Part shown: in pieces, positions 5,882 to 12,936 of the stretch
Layout of the letters: every line of letters begins with the position of its first letter
Position numbering within the stretch: the first letter of the stretch is position 1
Assembly: GCA_038232415.1 (NCBI GenBank)
Contig: JBBSHY010000012.1
Location: 1-26,907, forward strand
Length of the DNA: 26,907 nt
DNA from: JBBRXZ01 sp038232415
GTDB lineage: Bacteria; Patescibacteriota; Saccharimonadia; Saccharimonadales; UBA4665
Reading direction: 5' to 3'
Notes under the pieces: generated by a model
What the model was told of the DNA's origin: nothing
Databases searched by the model: none
What the model saw: only the letters and a program-made list of their open reading frames with translations
Made by a program: the position numbers and the translations under genes

Positions 5882-6742
5882 TTAGTTAGAGACTGAAACG
5901 TTGGTCGAGCTGTTTGAGCTGTTGCTCGTTGAGCCTGAAGTTGCGCTTCCGCCATTGGTGTTGCCACTTACATTGGCGTTACCGCTGTTGGCGTTTTGGT
6001 TACTGTTATTGCTAACATTAACGTTATTGTTGTTCGTCTGACTATAGCTGCTATTGTATGACGAGTTTATCTGGTTGTTCGAGCCCGGACCGGTATTGTT
6101 GATTGAACCACCATTACCAGAGCTGTTCGAACTGTTTGAGCCTGAACCACTAGAGGTGCTAGAAACCTGTACGTTGGAGCTGCTACTAGAATTATTGCTG
6201 GCACTTCCAGGGTTGGCGCTACCACCATTGGTATTGCCACTATTGTTAGCACTGCCACTAGAGGCACTTTGTGTACTATTATTCTGGCTGTTTACGTGGT
6301 TGCTGTTATGCACACGGTAGCTACTGTGGTAGTTATTGTTGATATTGTTGGTCGAACCAGGACCAGTATTGTGAATACTGCCTGAGCCAAAACCGCCAGA
6401 GCCAGAGTTAGAGCCACCAGATCCCCAGCCACTATTCATGACAGAGAAATTACCGTTGCTGCTATTGCCGTTGGTAGCGTTGCCGGAGTTGGCGTTGCCA
6501 CCATTAGTATTACCTGAGCTATTTGCAGATCCGCTGGATGCCCACTGCGAACTGTGCATCATACTCATGATATGGTTGCTATTAGAAGTATTGCTTGAGT
6601 TGCTGTAGTTATTCGAAACTGAATTATTAGATCCAGGCCCGGTGTTGCTTATAGAAGAAGCGCCTGCTAAGCCACTAATGCCTATAAAGCTCGACGCCAC
6701 AACTGATGCGCTCATTGAGCCTATACGTGTTAATTTATTCAT
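5882..6742 (-). CDS. Secreted Asn/Ser/Gly-rich protein with three ~91-residue repeats
   Basis: 286 aa with a signal peptide (1-28, cleavage near LAGA|SS). The rest is almost entirely N, S, G, T with few charges. NTGPGS occurs at 33-38, 125-130 and 216-221, each opening a unit of about 91 residues. Each unit runs NTGPGSNN, a Y/S/N-rich block, an NVNVSNN-like alternating stretch, a Gln/Ala/Ser-Gly segment, SGNTNGG and a Ser-rich end. Alternating small/hydrophobic residues suggest beta-solenoid or fibre-forming structure, with curli-like composition but no proven homology. No anchor or LPxTG is seen, so it is probably released or self-assembling. A strong AAGGAGG site precedes the ATG. Function unknown. 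Confidence 0.85.
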   Translation of the reverse strand: MNKLTRIGSMSASVVASSFIGISGLAGASSISNTGPGSNNSVSNNYSNSSNTSNSNHIMSMMHSSQWASSGSANSSGNTNGGNANSGNATNGNSSNGNFSVMNSGWGSGGSNSGSGGFGSGSIHNTGPGSTNNINNNYHSSYRVHNSNHVNSQNNSTQSASSGSANNSGNTNGGSANPGSASNNSSSSSNVQVSSTSSGSGSNSSNSSGNGGSINNTGPGSNNQINSSYNSSYSQTNNNNVNVSNNSNQNANSGNANVSGNTNGGSATSGSTSNSSNSSTNVSVSN

Positions 6743-6894
6743 AAATGTTGTCCTCCTTGTACTTGATTGCTAGTGAGGTACAATCGTTTACTTAAGCACC
6801 TTAATTGGTACTTAGAATCACAAGTATAAAACTTACGCCAGGTACATGCTGTAAAATATTCCATAAGCACAATAAAAATACTCTATATAGATAA

Positions 6895-6921
6895 TATATA
6901 GTTAGGTTGATTAACTATATA
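6895..6921. promoter_or_regulatory. Perfect 10-bp inverted repeat (possible operator)
   Basis: TATATAGTTA and TAACTATATA are separated by 7 nt (6905-6911), lying between two divergent genes. It has no T-run, so it looks more like a protein-binding dyad than a terminator. Function not shown. Confidence 0.4.
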
Positions 6922-7051
6922 AAGATGTGCTTCTACACCTTATAAATAGGTGTGGGATTCAGTTCGGTTACATATGTTGGAGATAACACCTTGTGCCAAG
7001 TGCTAAACTGTTCATAGACTTGGTTCCAGAAAATACTACTCAAGTCCACCA

Positions 7052-7080
7052 TTGACAGACCATACTAGTTATGCTATTTT
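7052..7080 (+). promoter_or_regulatory. Consensus promoter of GNAT gene (leaderless)
   Basis: TTGACA (7052-7057), a 17-bp spacer, and TATTTT (7075-7080). The ATG at 7088 is 7 nt further, at the expected transcription start, and has no ribosome-binding site. Confidence 0.75.
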
Positions 7081-7087
7081 ATGAGAT

Positions 7088-7597
7088 ATGACTAACGCTG
7101 CGCCTATCTCTACTGAAAGACCCGGTGTAACTCTAGAACGTATGTCGACAGATGCAGACTATGAGGCGTGGCTCCTGGCAAACCGTGAAACCCCGAATGA
7201 CCTCCTGCCAACTGATGCGGACGCTCCAGATCACGAAGCTTTTAGGCAGCAGGGGGCTTTACGGCAAACTCATCCAGACTGGGTAGATTTAGCTATTCTG
7301 GAAGGTGGGCAAATTAGAGGCATAGCCAGCCTCTACCCCTCGGAGGAGCATGTTAACGCAGCGGAATTAACATACACTATAGCTCCAAGAGACCGAAATC
7401 GGGGCTATGGCAGCTTAGCAGTCGCAGGAGCACTAGATTACGCAATAAAAGAGAGAGGATATGCGGGCGCATTTGCTGAAGTTAACTCAGACAATTCAGT
7501 TAGTCAGCATATGCTTGCAAATGCTGGTTTTACTTTAGCAGAAACCCACCCAGGCTACGTAACCTTAACTTTAGGCAGTGTTGAGTCAGTTGAGTAA
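7088..7597 (+). CDS. GNAT-family N-acetyltransferase
   Basis: 169-aa acetyl-CoA-dependent acetyltransferase. An N-terminal helix region with WLLANRETPNDLL is followed by the beta strand VDLAILEGGQIRGIASLYP. AELTYTIAPRDRNRGYG comes next, with the pyrophosphate-binding RNRGYG loop at 103-108. A FAEVNSDNSVSQHMLANAGF segment (about 129-148) corresponds to motif B, where Asn and the GF turn are typical. It resembles the RimJ/RimL-like broad group; the substrate is unknown. The mRNA is predicted to be leaderless. No operon partner is evident, since a separate promoter and ribosome-binding site serve the next small gene. Confidence 0.88.
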   Translation: MTNAAPISTERPGVTLERMSTDADYEAWLLANRETPNDLLPTDADAPDHEAFRQQGALRQTHPDWVDLAILEGGQIRGIASLYPSEEHVNAAELTYTIAPRDRNRGYGSLAVAGALDYAIKERGYAGAFAEVNSDNSVSQHMLANAGFTLAETHPGYVTLTLGSVESVE

Positions 7598-7712
7598 AAG
7601 TTGTGGCTTCGCCTATACAGCTCCATAATCCAGAAGCGCAGGTAACATATCTAACTGCCAATAAGCATAAACTTCTTCAAACTTATACTGGCTAACATAA
7701 GAAGGAGATACT

Positions 7713-7862
7713 ATGACAATTAAAGATCTAAAAACCCATTTAAACAGCCTCGATGACAGCTGTATGATTACATTACAGAAGTCAGACGGGACACAAATGG
7801 ACATAACTCGAGCTAGTAAACAAGGTGATAAGTTAACTTTTTGGACGGATAGTTCCAGCTAA
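7713..7862 (+). CDS. Small protein, 49 aa, unknown function
   Basis: A short frame with a strong AAGGAGATA ribosome-binding site about 7 nt before ATG. A TATACT -10 lies at 7684-7689 and an intrinsic terminator follows, so this is a complete, well-signalled transcription unit despite its size. The peptide starts MTIKDLKTHLNSLDDS and has a central ITLQKSDGTQMDI strand pair, suggesting a small alpha-beta fold. There is no membrane segment. I do not recognise a family. Confidence 0.72.
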   Translation: MTIKDLKTHLNSLDDSCMITLQKSDGTQMDITRASKQGDKLTFWTDSSS

Positions 7863-7891
7863 AAAGATATTCTTTTAGCCAAGCGATAGAG

Positions 7892-7925
7892 AGAGGACGA
7901 TTTATAAGGTCGTCCTCTTTTATTT
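7892..7925 (+). terminator. Intrinsic terminator after the 49-aa gene
   Basis: AGAGGACGA (7892-7900) pairs with TCGTCCTCT (7910-7918), a perfect 9-bp stem with 9-nt loop, followed by TTTATTT. Confidence 0.8.
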
Positions 7926-7977
7926 GCTTAAACTAAGACAAATTTCCAGGAGATAGTCACTTACTTGGTTTCAGTGC

Positions 7978-8006
7978 TTGTGGTTTAGCGGTATTAGCTT
8001 TATGCT
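7978..8006 (+). promoter_or_regulatory. Promoter of the PQ-loop gene
   Basis: TTGTGG (7978-7983), a 17-bp spacer, TATGCT (8001-8006). The ATG is 9 nt beyond the -10, so the leader would be only a few nucleotides. Confidence 0.6.
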
Positions 8007-8015
8007 TGCAACTAT

Positions 8016-8390
8016 ATGAATCATAAAGACCACAATCTGCTTATAAACAGGCTCAATTTACAGAGGAGTAAACTCCACATTCAGAGACAAAAGCTTAAGC
8101 ATCAGATTGAGTTATTAAAGAATCAGCGCCGTATAGACAGAGCCTTCAGACGGCTCACTTTTTTTGCCGGCGGGGTTGCCATGCCACTACTGACTCTACC
8201 CCAGCTGTACACCATTTGGGCGACTCACCAGACTGCCGGCGTATCCTTTGCGACATGGCTATGCTATGCACTAATATCACTCATATTCTTTATGTTCGGC
8301 CTTAGAAATAGACAGAAGCTATTGATGGTTACCTACCTCCCGATGTTTGTAATCGAGGTTTTTATAGTTATCGGGCTGGTAGTGTACTAA
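8016..8390 (+). CDS. SemiSWEET-like PQ-loop membrane protein
   Basis: 124 aa. A basic, helical N-terminal extension (1-46, heptad-like, probably coiled coil) precedes three membrane helices (about 47-68, 76-96, 103-124), the triple-helix bundle of SemiSWEET/PQ-loop transporters. The PQ signature is LPQLYTIW (61-68) in helix 1, followed by AGVSFATW (74-81), which matches the conserved G-x-S region before helix 2. SemiSWEETs work as dimers and move small sugars; the substrate here is unknown. The long soluble N-terminus is unusual for the family, whose members are usually about 85-95 aa. Confidence 0.85.
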   Translation: MNHKDHNLLINRLNLQRSKLHIQRQKLKHQIELLKNQRRIDRAFRRLTFFAGGVAMPLLTLPQLYTIWATHQTAGVSFATWLCYALISLIFFMFGLRNRQKLLMVTYLPMFVIEVFIVIGLVVY

Positions 8391-8435
8391 TCACGAGTTC
8401 TCTTTGCTAAATTAACTACGCACGTTTCCATAAAC

Positions 8436-8464
8436 TTGACAAATAAGCATAAATTTGCTATTAT
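8436..8464 (+). promoter_or_regulatory. Consensus promoter upstream of micro-ORF and 250-aa gene
   Basis: TTGACA (8436-8441), a 17-bp spacer, TATTAT (8459-8464), among the best promoter matches in the window. The ATG of the micro-ORF lies 6 nt beyond. Confidence 0.8.
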
Positions 8465-8470
8465 ATCTAT

Positions 8471-8584
8471 ATGCACTTTCCTTTCAGTGTTTTGTACATA
8501 GTGGCCTTAGCAGGGTTGACACTACCGAGTATAATGCCCTTTGTAGATGCAAAGCTCTGTTTAAACAAGGCAAACATAAAATAA
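8471..8584 (+). CDS. Leaderless 37-aa hydrophobic micro-protein or leader peptide
   Basis: The ATG sits exactly at the predicted transcription start of a consensus promoter. The 37 codons read MHFPFSVLYIVALAGLTLPS and continue through MPFVDAKLCLNKANIK to TAA. Residues 4-25 are hydrophobic, resembling a signal peptide or small membrane protein. The stop is 24 nt before the ATG of the 250-aa gene, so it could be an independent peptide or a leader affecting that gene. There is no Shine-Dalgarno sequence. Coding is inferred from position only. Confidence 0.5.
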   Translation: MHFPFSVLYIVALAGLTLPSIMPFVDAKLCLNKANIK

Positions 8585-8608
8585 AGGTCGTGAAAGACTA
8601 AAAACAAT

Positions 8609-9361
8609 ATGCAGTTCTTTGAAGGCCCAGACGAAGCCATACAATTAAACGATTTTGAGGAAGCCGTAGCAGCCTACGCAGCAGTCATGGAGGTGGAAGG
8701 CGAAAATCATCCACTTGTACGTGCGCAGTCCCCTCATGTGATGCATCGCGGACTGGGCGGCGCAAGCCTTTTAACTGAAGTTTACCAGAACGTGCCACCG
8801 CAAAAATTCGAGGGAGACGACCACGCAACCATCATCAAGTCTCTAGAAACAATTGCTTCAGATGAAAGCGATTCCAAGTATCAACTTACTGCTCGTAAGA
8901 TGCTTAAGGATGCCCTCTCAAGCCCCCATGATTACCCGGCAGGCTCAGCAAACACCGCCGCACCTGACGTTCCTACTGCACCTGTAGCCATTCAACCGTC
9001 AGTGCAGCGCATACCACCTAGCGTCAATGGCGAAGTAGTCGACGGCCATTTGGAATTACAGGGCTTTGGACAGCTTCTCACTGCTTTAAAGTCTGCTCGG
9101 GACTTTGCAGGTGAAAGCGATAAAGATACTATACCCAGGCTTGAACATGACATAGATAGGGTAGACCCTTTTGAACCTGAATCGGTTATTTACTGGGGCG
9201 AGAGAGCACATACCATCTATGACGCTCTTGGTAAAGCTGCGGCTCGCGGATCTGAACTGCATGATGCTTCTGCTGCATACATGTTGGATGCAGGCAAGCA
9301 CCACGGCTCAGCATCTCAAGAGATAATTGCTGACAAAACGCCTGAGACCGTAGCCGCTTAA
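8609..9361 (+). CDS. Hypothetical soluble protein, 250 aa
   Basis: Not recognised. No signal peptide or membrane segment. There are two predicted helical parts, 5-105 (acidic, with EAVAAYAAVMEV and TARKMLKDAL helices) and about 150-250 (LLTALKSARDF, ERAHTIYDALGKAAARG), joined by a Pro/Ala/Val-rich linker (about 108-140). It contains several His-rich spots (SPHVMHRG, GKHHGSAS). The ribosome-binding site is weak and distant (AAGGTCGTGAAAG), so translation may depend on the micro-ORF upstream. Its stop overlaps the stop of the convergent dus gene by 4 nt (9358-9361). Confidence 0.7.
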   Translation: MQFFEGPDEAIQLNDFEEAVAAYAAVMEVEGENHPLVRAQSPHVMHRGLGGASLLTEVYQNVPPQKFEGDDHATIIKSLETIASDESDSKYQLTARKMLKDALSSPHDYPAGSANTAAPDVPTAPVAIQPSVQRIPPSVNGEVVDGHLELQGFGQLLTALKSARDFAGESDKDTIPRLEHDIDRVDPFEPESVIYWGERAHTIYDALGKAAARGSELHDASAAYMLDAGKHHGSASQEIIADKTPETVAA

Positions 9362-10344
9362 CTTATTCCCAGTTTTTGAATAAGTTCGTCGGTGTTATTA
9401 GCCGCCATTAGTTGCTCGCGGAGTTCTTTGGCGCCGTCGAAGTTGTTGATGTAGATTTTGCAGAATTTATTGAGAGTTTGGATGGGGCGCTCGCGGTTTC
9501 GCCAGGTTTGAGCGAAGAGCTGAACGTGTTTTTTATATAAATCGATGCGGTCCGTACTGCTCAAGCTTTCCCATGGACTGTTTTCGGCAAATACAAAAGG
9601 ATCGTGGAAGACACCGCGGCCGATCATGATGCCGTCCAGATTATACTTCTCTGCCAGTTCCAGGCCCTGCTTGCGGGTCAGGACATCGCCGTTGCCTATT
9701 ATGAGGGTTTCCGGTGCTAAGCGATCCCTGAGCTCACGAGCCTGGCCGATCAATTCCCAGTTGGCCGGTACCTTGCTCATTTGTTTACGCGTCCGTCCAT
9801 GGATTGTTATGGCTTGAAGTTTTTGTTTAAGCAGAAAATCGATCCAGGTCATATCAACGTTGTTAAGGCCAAGCCGGGTTTTGACACTCAGTGGCAGCTT
9901 GCCTGACAATCCGTCTCTACAGGCAGCTATAATCTGCTCTGCCAGCTCCCGGTCGTTAATTAGAGCGCAGCACGTGCCATGCTTAACGGCTGACTTCTCC
10001 GGACAGCCCATGTTCAGATCAACACCGGCAAAGTTTACGCCAGCCGGCAGGCCAAGTTCGCGGGCAAATGTATTATCAGCCACTTGCTGGGCCGTTTTAT
10101 AAAAATTTTCTGGGTTTTTACCCCAGATTTGAGCTATTAATGGCTGCTCGGCCGGTGTAAAGCGAAGTTTCTTGAGCAATTTCGGCCGGCCGGTACTCTG
10201 CAGTCCATCAACATTTACAAACTCAGTAAAATACAAATCAGGCTCGGCACAGCCGGCCACAACCTGCCGAAAGACCGTGTCGGTCACGTCGTCCATAGGC
10301 GCCAATACAAAAAAAGGCTTAGGCAAAGTTTCAAGTATATTCAC
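9358..10344 (-). CDS. dus: tRNA-dihydrouridine synthase
   Basis: 328-aa FMN-dependent enzyme that reduces uridines in tRNA to dihydrouridine. The TIM-barrel opens FVLAPMDDVTD (12-22). Further Dus landmarks are FTEFVNVDGL, NMGCPEKSAVKHGTCCALI (111-129, the Dus signature region with the active-site Cys area), LSVKTRLGL, ITIHGRTRKQM with the substrate/FMN-binding His and Arg, IGNGDV and GIMIGRGVFHDPFVF. Length matches the family. The start is GTG 10344. TATAAT at 10358-10353 lies 8 nt upstream, giving an almost leaderless mRNA, and there is no Shine-Dalgarno sequence. Subclass (A/B/C) was not assigned. Confidence 0.93.
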   Translation of the reverse strand: MNILETLPKPFFVLAPMDDVTDTVFRQVVAGCAEPDLYFTEFVNVDGLQSTGRPKLLKKLRFTPAEQPLIAQIWGKNPENFYKTAQQVADNTFARELGLPAGVNFAGVDLNMGCPEKSAVKHGTCCALINDRELAEQIIAACRDGLSGKLPLSVKTRLGLNNVDMTWIDFLLKQKLQAITIHGRTRKQMSKVPANWELIGQARELRDRLAPETLIIGNGDVLTRKQGLELAEKYNLDGIMIGRGVFHDPFVFAENSPWESLSSTDRIDLYKKHVQLFAQTWRNRERPIQTLNKFCKIYINNFDGAKELREQLMAANNTDELIQKLGIS

Positions 10345-10427
10345 TATTACTGATTATAAGTGATTAGGTGCCGGCTACATGCTGTACTGGCAATTACTAA
10401 GCCACACCCAGATATTAATTGAAGTAG

Positions 10428-10832
10428 TTATGGTACATACGGAAAGCGATTGGAAGGTTTTTTGTCGGCTGCGATCTGGCCTCTAGGCGAGAGAGTGCGC
10501 CGGTCGATAGACCCGTCATTGTTCCTGCCAGGCCGTTTAGCGGTTCTTTTTTCAGGCCGCGGTCTCCCCGCATCTGATTCGGTAATTTGCCCTGCTGGCT
10601 CTGTAGCCCCTGGCTCTTCAAAATCCTGAGCGTCCTCTACTTGGCTTCTAACAGGCAGCACCCCGGCCATAATTCTTGCCTGAAAATAATTAAATCCTTG
10701 ATTGACTCGGAGATCAATGAGGTTATCTTGTTCAGGAGTTATTTCCGGATCTGTGTCTACAGGCTCTCTTGAAGATGCTTTTTCGACAGGTAGTGAACCT
10801 TCTGGGCCGTGGGGTTGTTCAGCTCTTGGCAT
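10428..10832 (-). CDS. Hypothetical disordered protein, 134 aa
   Basis: Not recognised. The sequence is rich in Pro, Glu, Asp, Arg and Gly, with a possible short helix around LIDLRVNQGFNYFQARIMAG (about 40-59) and a basic tail with many RP/KR pairs (PEKRTAKRPGR). The rest looks disordered. I choose ATG 10832 rather than an upstream in-frame TTG (10859), because a promoter TTGTAA-17-TATAAT (extended TGG) ends 7 nt before it, which predicts leaderless translation. No membrane segment. It could bind nucleic acid or protein, but this is speculation. Confidence 0.68.
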   Translation of the reverse strand: MPRAEQPHGPEGSLPVEKASSREPVDTDPEITPEQDNLIDLRVNQGFNYFQARIMAGVLPVRSQVEDAQDFEEPGATEPAGQITESDAGRPRPEKRTAKRPGRNNDGSIDRRTLSPRGQIAADKKPSNRFPYVP

Positions 10833-10839
10833 GATTGAC

Positions 10840-10868
10840 ATTATACCATATTCATGCAAGTTTTACAA
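10840..10868 (-). promoter_or_regulatory. Promoter of the 134-aa gene
   Basis: Minus strand: TTGTAA (10868-10863), a 17-bp spacer, TATAAT (10845-10840) preceded by TGG (extended -10). The ATG is 7 nt further, with no Shine-Dalgarno sequence. Confidence 0.72.
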
Positions 10869-10880
10869 AGATACTCACAG

Positions 10881-11990
10881 CTACTCCCATTTGAAGACAC
10901 GGAAAGCAACAGCGTAGATCAAGACAAACCAGGCAGCCATAAGGCCTATCTGAGGGCCAAGATTTATAAGGTGTTTGCCTTCGGTAGTCAGTAAGCGCAG
11001 GCCGTCAATCACAGGAGTTAACGGCAGATAAGTGGTAATGTCTTGCAGCCAGTGCGGCATCAAAAAACGGGGGAAAAATGTGCCGGACAGGAATAGCATA
11101 GGAAAGACAATAATGTTGCTAAGCGGTGCCGCCTGGCGCTCGTTCTTGGCCCAACCGCCAATAGCCAGGCCCAGGCCGAGAATCATAAAGATGCTGAAGA
11201 TCGTGTAGATCAGTATCTCCGGGTAATTACCATAGATTTTAAGATGGAAAACACTTATGGCGACGATAAACTGAATAGCTATAGATATAACACCGGTTGT
11301 CGCCTGGCTGAACATCGTGGCCATGAAATACTGCCAGGTCTTGAGCGGCGTAGTGTGCAAACGGCGCAGGATACCCTGCTTCTTCAGTTCCGGAAAGACA
11401 TTCACAGGGCCAAAGACACCGAGGCCAATAATAGAGAAACCGAGTAAGCCGGAAAATGTGTAGTCGAAGGCCGTCAGGCTCTTTTGGTTCAGTTCATGGC
11501 CATTGACCGAGAAGGGTTGTTGGGTGGACACCAACTTAGTATTTATCTGATCGAAAGTGCCTTGAAGCACCGAAGTCAGTGTTTGCCCGGTGCCCGAGCT
11601 GGTATGGCTATAAAGCAGCTCAGCCTTACCCGACGGATAGGTCTGCCCCGGTTTGACGGCTCCAAAATCGCTGGGCAGGACTATTATACCGTCTATCTGG
11701 CTTTTGCTCATTTTGTCCTTAGCGGCACCGAGCGTGGTAGCGGCTTTGTCGACCTTAAAGCTCTTGCCGGCTTTGATCTTCTTGACAAAGGTGGAAGCAA
11801 ATCCGGTATGCGAGTTATTAATAATAGCAACGTTGAACGTGACATTATTATTACCGCTGCTGAAACTGCCAAAAACAAACAGAAATATCAGGGGAAACAG
11901 AATCCCGAAAAACTGGGCCAGACGGTCACGGAAAAAGCGCCGTGTGCTGAGTTTGGTGAAAACCAGGACAGTGCGTAATTGGTGTTTCAT
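10881..11990 (-). CDS. ABC-2 type transporter permease
   Basis: 369-aa membrane subunit of an ABC-2 exporter. A basic N-terminus (RRFFRDRLAQ) leads into helix 1 (about 25-44). A large extracytoplasmic domain follows (about 45-175, NNVTFNVAIINNSHTG start), then five further helices to the C-terminus, the layout of the YhgE/DrrB-like ABC2_membrane_3 group. The substrate is unknown; drugs, lipids or peptides are usual for such pairs. It starts 4 nt after the stop of the ATPase gene, so the two form one operon and presumably one complex of two copies each. Confidence 0.9.
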   Translation of the reverse strand: MKHQLRTVLVFTKLSTRRFFRDRLAQFFGILFPLIFLFVFGSFSSGNNNVTFNVAIINNSHTGFASTFVKKIKAGKSFKVDKAATTLGAAKDKMSKSQIDGIIVLPSDFGAVKPGQTYPSGKAELLYSHTSSGTGQTLTSVLQGTFDQINTKLVSTQQPFSVNGHELNQKSLTAFDYTFSGLLGFSIIGLGVFGPVNVFPELKKQGILRRLHTTPLKTWQYFMATMFSQATTGVISIAIQFIVAISVFHLKIYGNYPEILIYTIFSIFMILGLGLAIGGWAKNERQAAPLSNIIVFPMLFLSGTFFPRFLMPHWLQDITTYLPLTPVIDGLRLLTTEGKHLINLGPQIGLMAAWFVLIYAVAFRVFKWE

Positions 11991-11994
11991 GAGG

Positions 11995-12753
11995 CTATTC
12001 CTGCAGGCCCTTCCCGGTCAGGTCGATGAACACATCTTCCAGGTCGGCCTGCTCAACCGGCCGTTTTTTCTTAAAGCCCCGGCTAAGAAGCTGCTTGATA
12101 AGGTTGCTGGGCGTATCGAGGATGATGATTTTACCCTTATCCATGATGGCCACCCGGTCGCACAGCATCTGGGCTTCTTCCATGTAATGGGTGGTCATAA
12201 TCACTGTGACACCCTTATCGCGCACGTCCCGGATTAAGTCCCAGAGGTTGCGGCGGGCCTGGGGATCAAGACCGGTAGTGGGCTCATCAAGGAAAAACAG
12301 CTTAGGGTTATGAACCAGTGCCGTGGCAATACTCAGGCGTTGGCGCTGGCCGCCCGACAGCTTTTCGGCAAAGTCATTGGCTTTTTCACCGAGGTCGACA
12401 CTATTTAGAAACTCCTTGGGGTTGACCTTTTCGCCGTAAGCAGCGGCAAACATCTCGATTATTTCTGTTAATTTCTGCTTATCCTGAAAGGCGGCAGTTT
12501 GCGGCTGGACACCGATGATCTGTTTGACCTTGTTGGGCTGCTCGGCCACGTTAAGTCCATCAACAATGATCGTGCCGCCGTCAATCGGCCGCAAAGTTTC
12601 GATCATCTCCAGTGTAGTGGTCTTTCCGGCACCGTTCGGACCGAGAATACCGAAAATTTCACCTTTTTTGACCTCAAAGGAAATGCCGTTGACCGCCACT
12701 TTGCCGTCGTAAACTTTTTTCAGATTCTTTACTCTCAGGACTGCTTCAGCCAT
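11995..12753 (-). CDS. ABC transporter ATP-binding protein (DrrA-like)
   Basis: 252-aa ATPase energising the adjacent permease. Walker A is GPNGAGKTT (38-46), the Q-loop QPQ is near 83-85, the signature is LSGGQRQRL (132-140), and Walker B is LFFLDEPTTGLD (152-163), followed by an H-loop in MTTHYMEEA. All catalytic residues are present. The C-terminal tail (after about 215) carries the GFKKKRPVEQADLEDVFIDLTG element of the DrrA/CcmA-like exporters. TATAGT at 12767-12762 is 8 nt before ATG. GGAAAAGT lies between, so the leader is very short. Confidence 0.94.
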   Translation of the reverse strand: MAEAVLRVKNLKKVYDGKVAVNGISFEVKKGEIFGILGPNGAGKTTTLEMIETLRPIDGGTIIVDGLNVAEQPNKVKQIIGVQPQTAAFQDKQKLTEIIEMFAAAYGEKVNPKEFLNSVDLGEKANDFAEKLSGGQRQRLSIATALVHNPKLFFLDEPTTGLDPQARRNLWDLIRDVRDKGVTVIMTTHYMEEAQMLCDRVAIMDKGKIIILDTPSNLIKQLLSRGFKKKRPVEQADLEDVFIDLTGKGLQE

Positions 12754-12768
12754 ACTTTTCCACTATAC

Positions 12769-12801
12769 CAAAAATACCCGGCCCATTTCAGAACCGGGTA
12801 T
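12769..12801 (-). terminator. Intrinsic terminator upstream of the ABC operon
   Basis: On the minus strand ATACCCGG (12801-12794) pairs with CCGGGTAT (12781-12774) across a 12-nt loop and is followed by a T-run. It ends transcription coming from the 65-aa gene and separates it from the ABC operon promoter. Confidence 0.65.
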
Positions 12802-12816
12802 ATCTAAAGTAGTAAG

Positions 12817-12933
12817 GGCTTTGTACAAGAGTGTAGTTTGAGATGATGGTTGAGTACCGAAGCGCAGCGTACTAAACGGTACGTGAGCATCGGAACGCAA
12901 ACCAGCGCTCAAAATGCGCCTTGTACGAAGGCC
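12817..12933. repeat. Structured 117-nt palindromic intergenic element
   Basis: The ends GGCTTTGTACAAG (12817-12829) and CTTGTACGAAGGCC (12920-12933) pair over 13 bp with one bulge. Nested inside are TTTGAG/CTCAAA (12837-12842 with 12908-12913), GGTT/AACC (12848-12851 with 12900-12903) and CCGA/TCGG (12857-12860 with 12890-12893), an ordered set of nested helices. It lies 3 nt after the stop of the 65-aa gene. It may be a 3' UTR structure, a small RNA or a palindromic repeat unit. No RNA family recognised. Confidence 0.6.
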
Positions 12934-12936
12934 ACC

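Larger units (their letters stand above)
6743..7087. other. Divergent intergenic region
   Basis: No gene seen. It contains the leader of the repeat-protein gene on the left, with an AAGGAGG site and a possible small hairpin (AAGTACC/GGTGCTT read on minus). An A+T-rich middle holds a 10-bp perfect inverted repeat, and a consensus promoter for the acetyltransferase gene lies at the right end. Confidence 0.6.

Noticed and set aside
6054..6320. Leu/Pro-rich plus-strand frame opposite the secreted repeat protein
   Set aside because: Antisense shadow produced by the low-complexity Asn/Ser codons.
7613..7804. 63-aa minus-strand frame
   Set aside because: Antisense to the 49-aa gene, which has the promoter, ribosome-binding site and terminator.
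8516..8535. TTGACA and TATAAT inside the micro-ORF as a promoter
   Set aside because: The two boxes are only 8 bp apart, far from the 16-18 bp needed; TATAAT alone with a different -35 remains possible but unsupported.
11653..12237. 194-aa plus-strand frame across the ABC genes
   Set aside because: Fully antisense to the permease and ATPase genes, both of which have clear family motifs.
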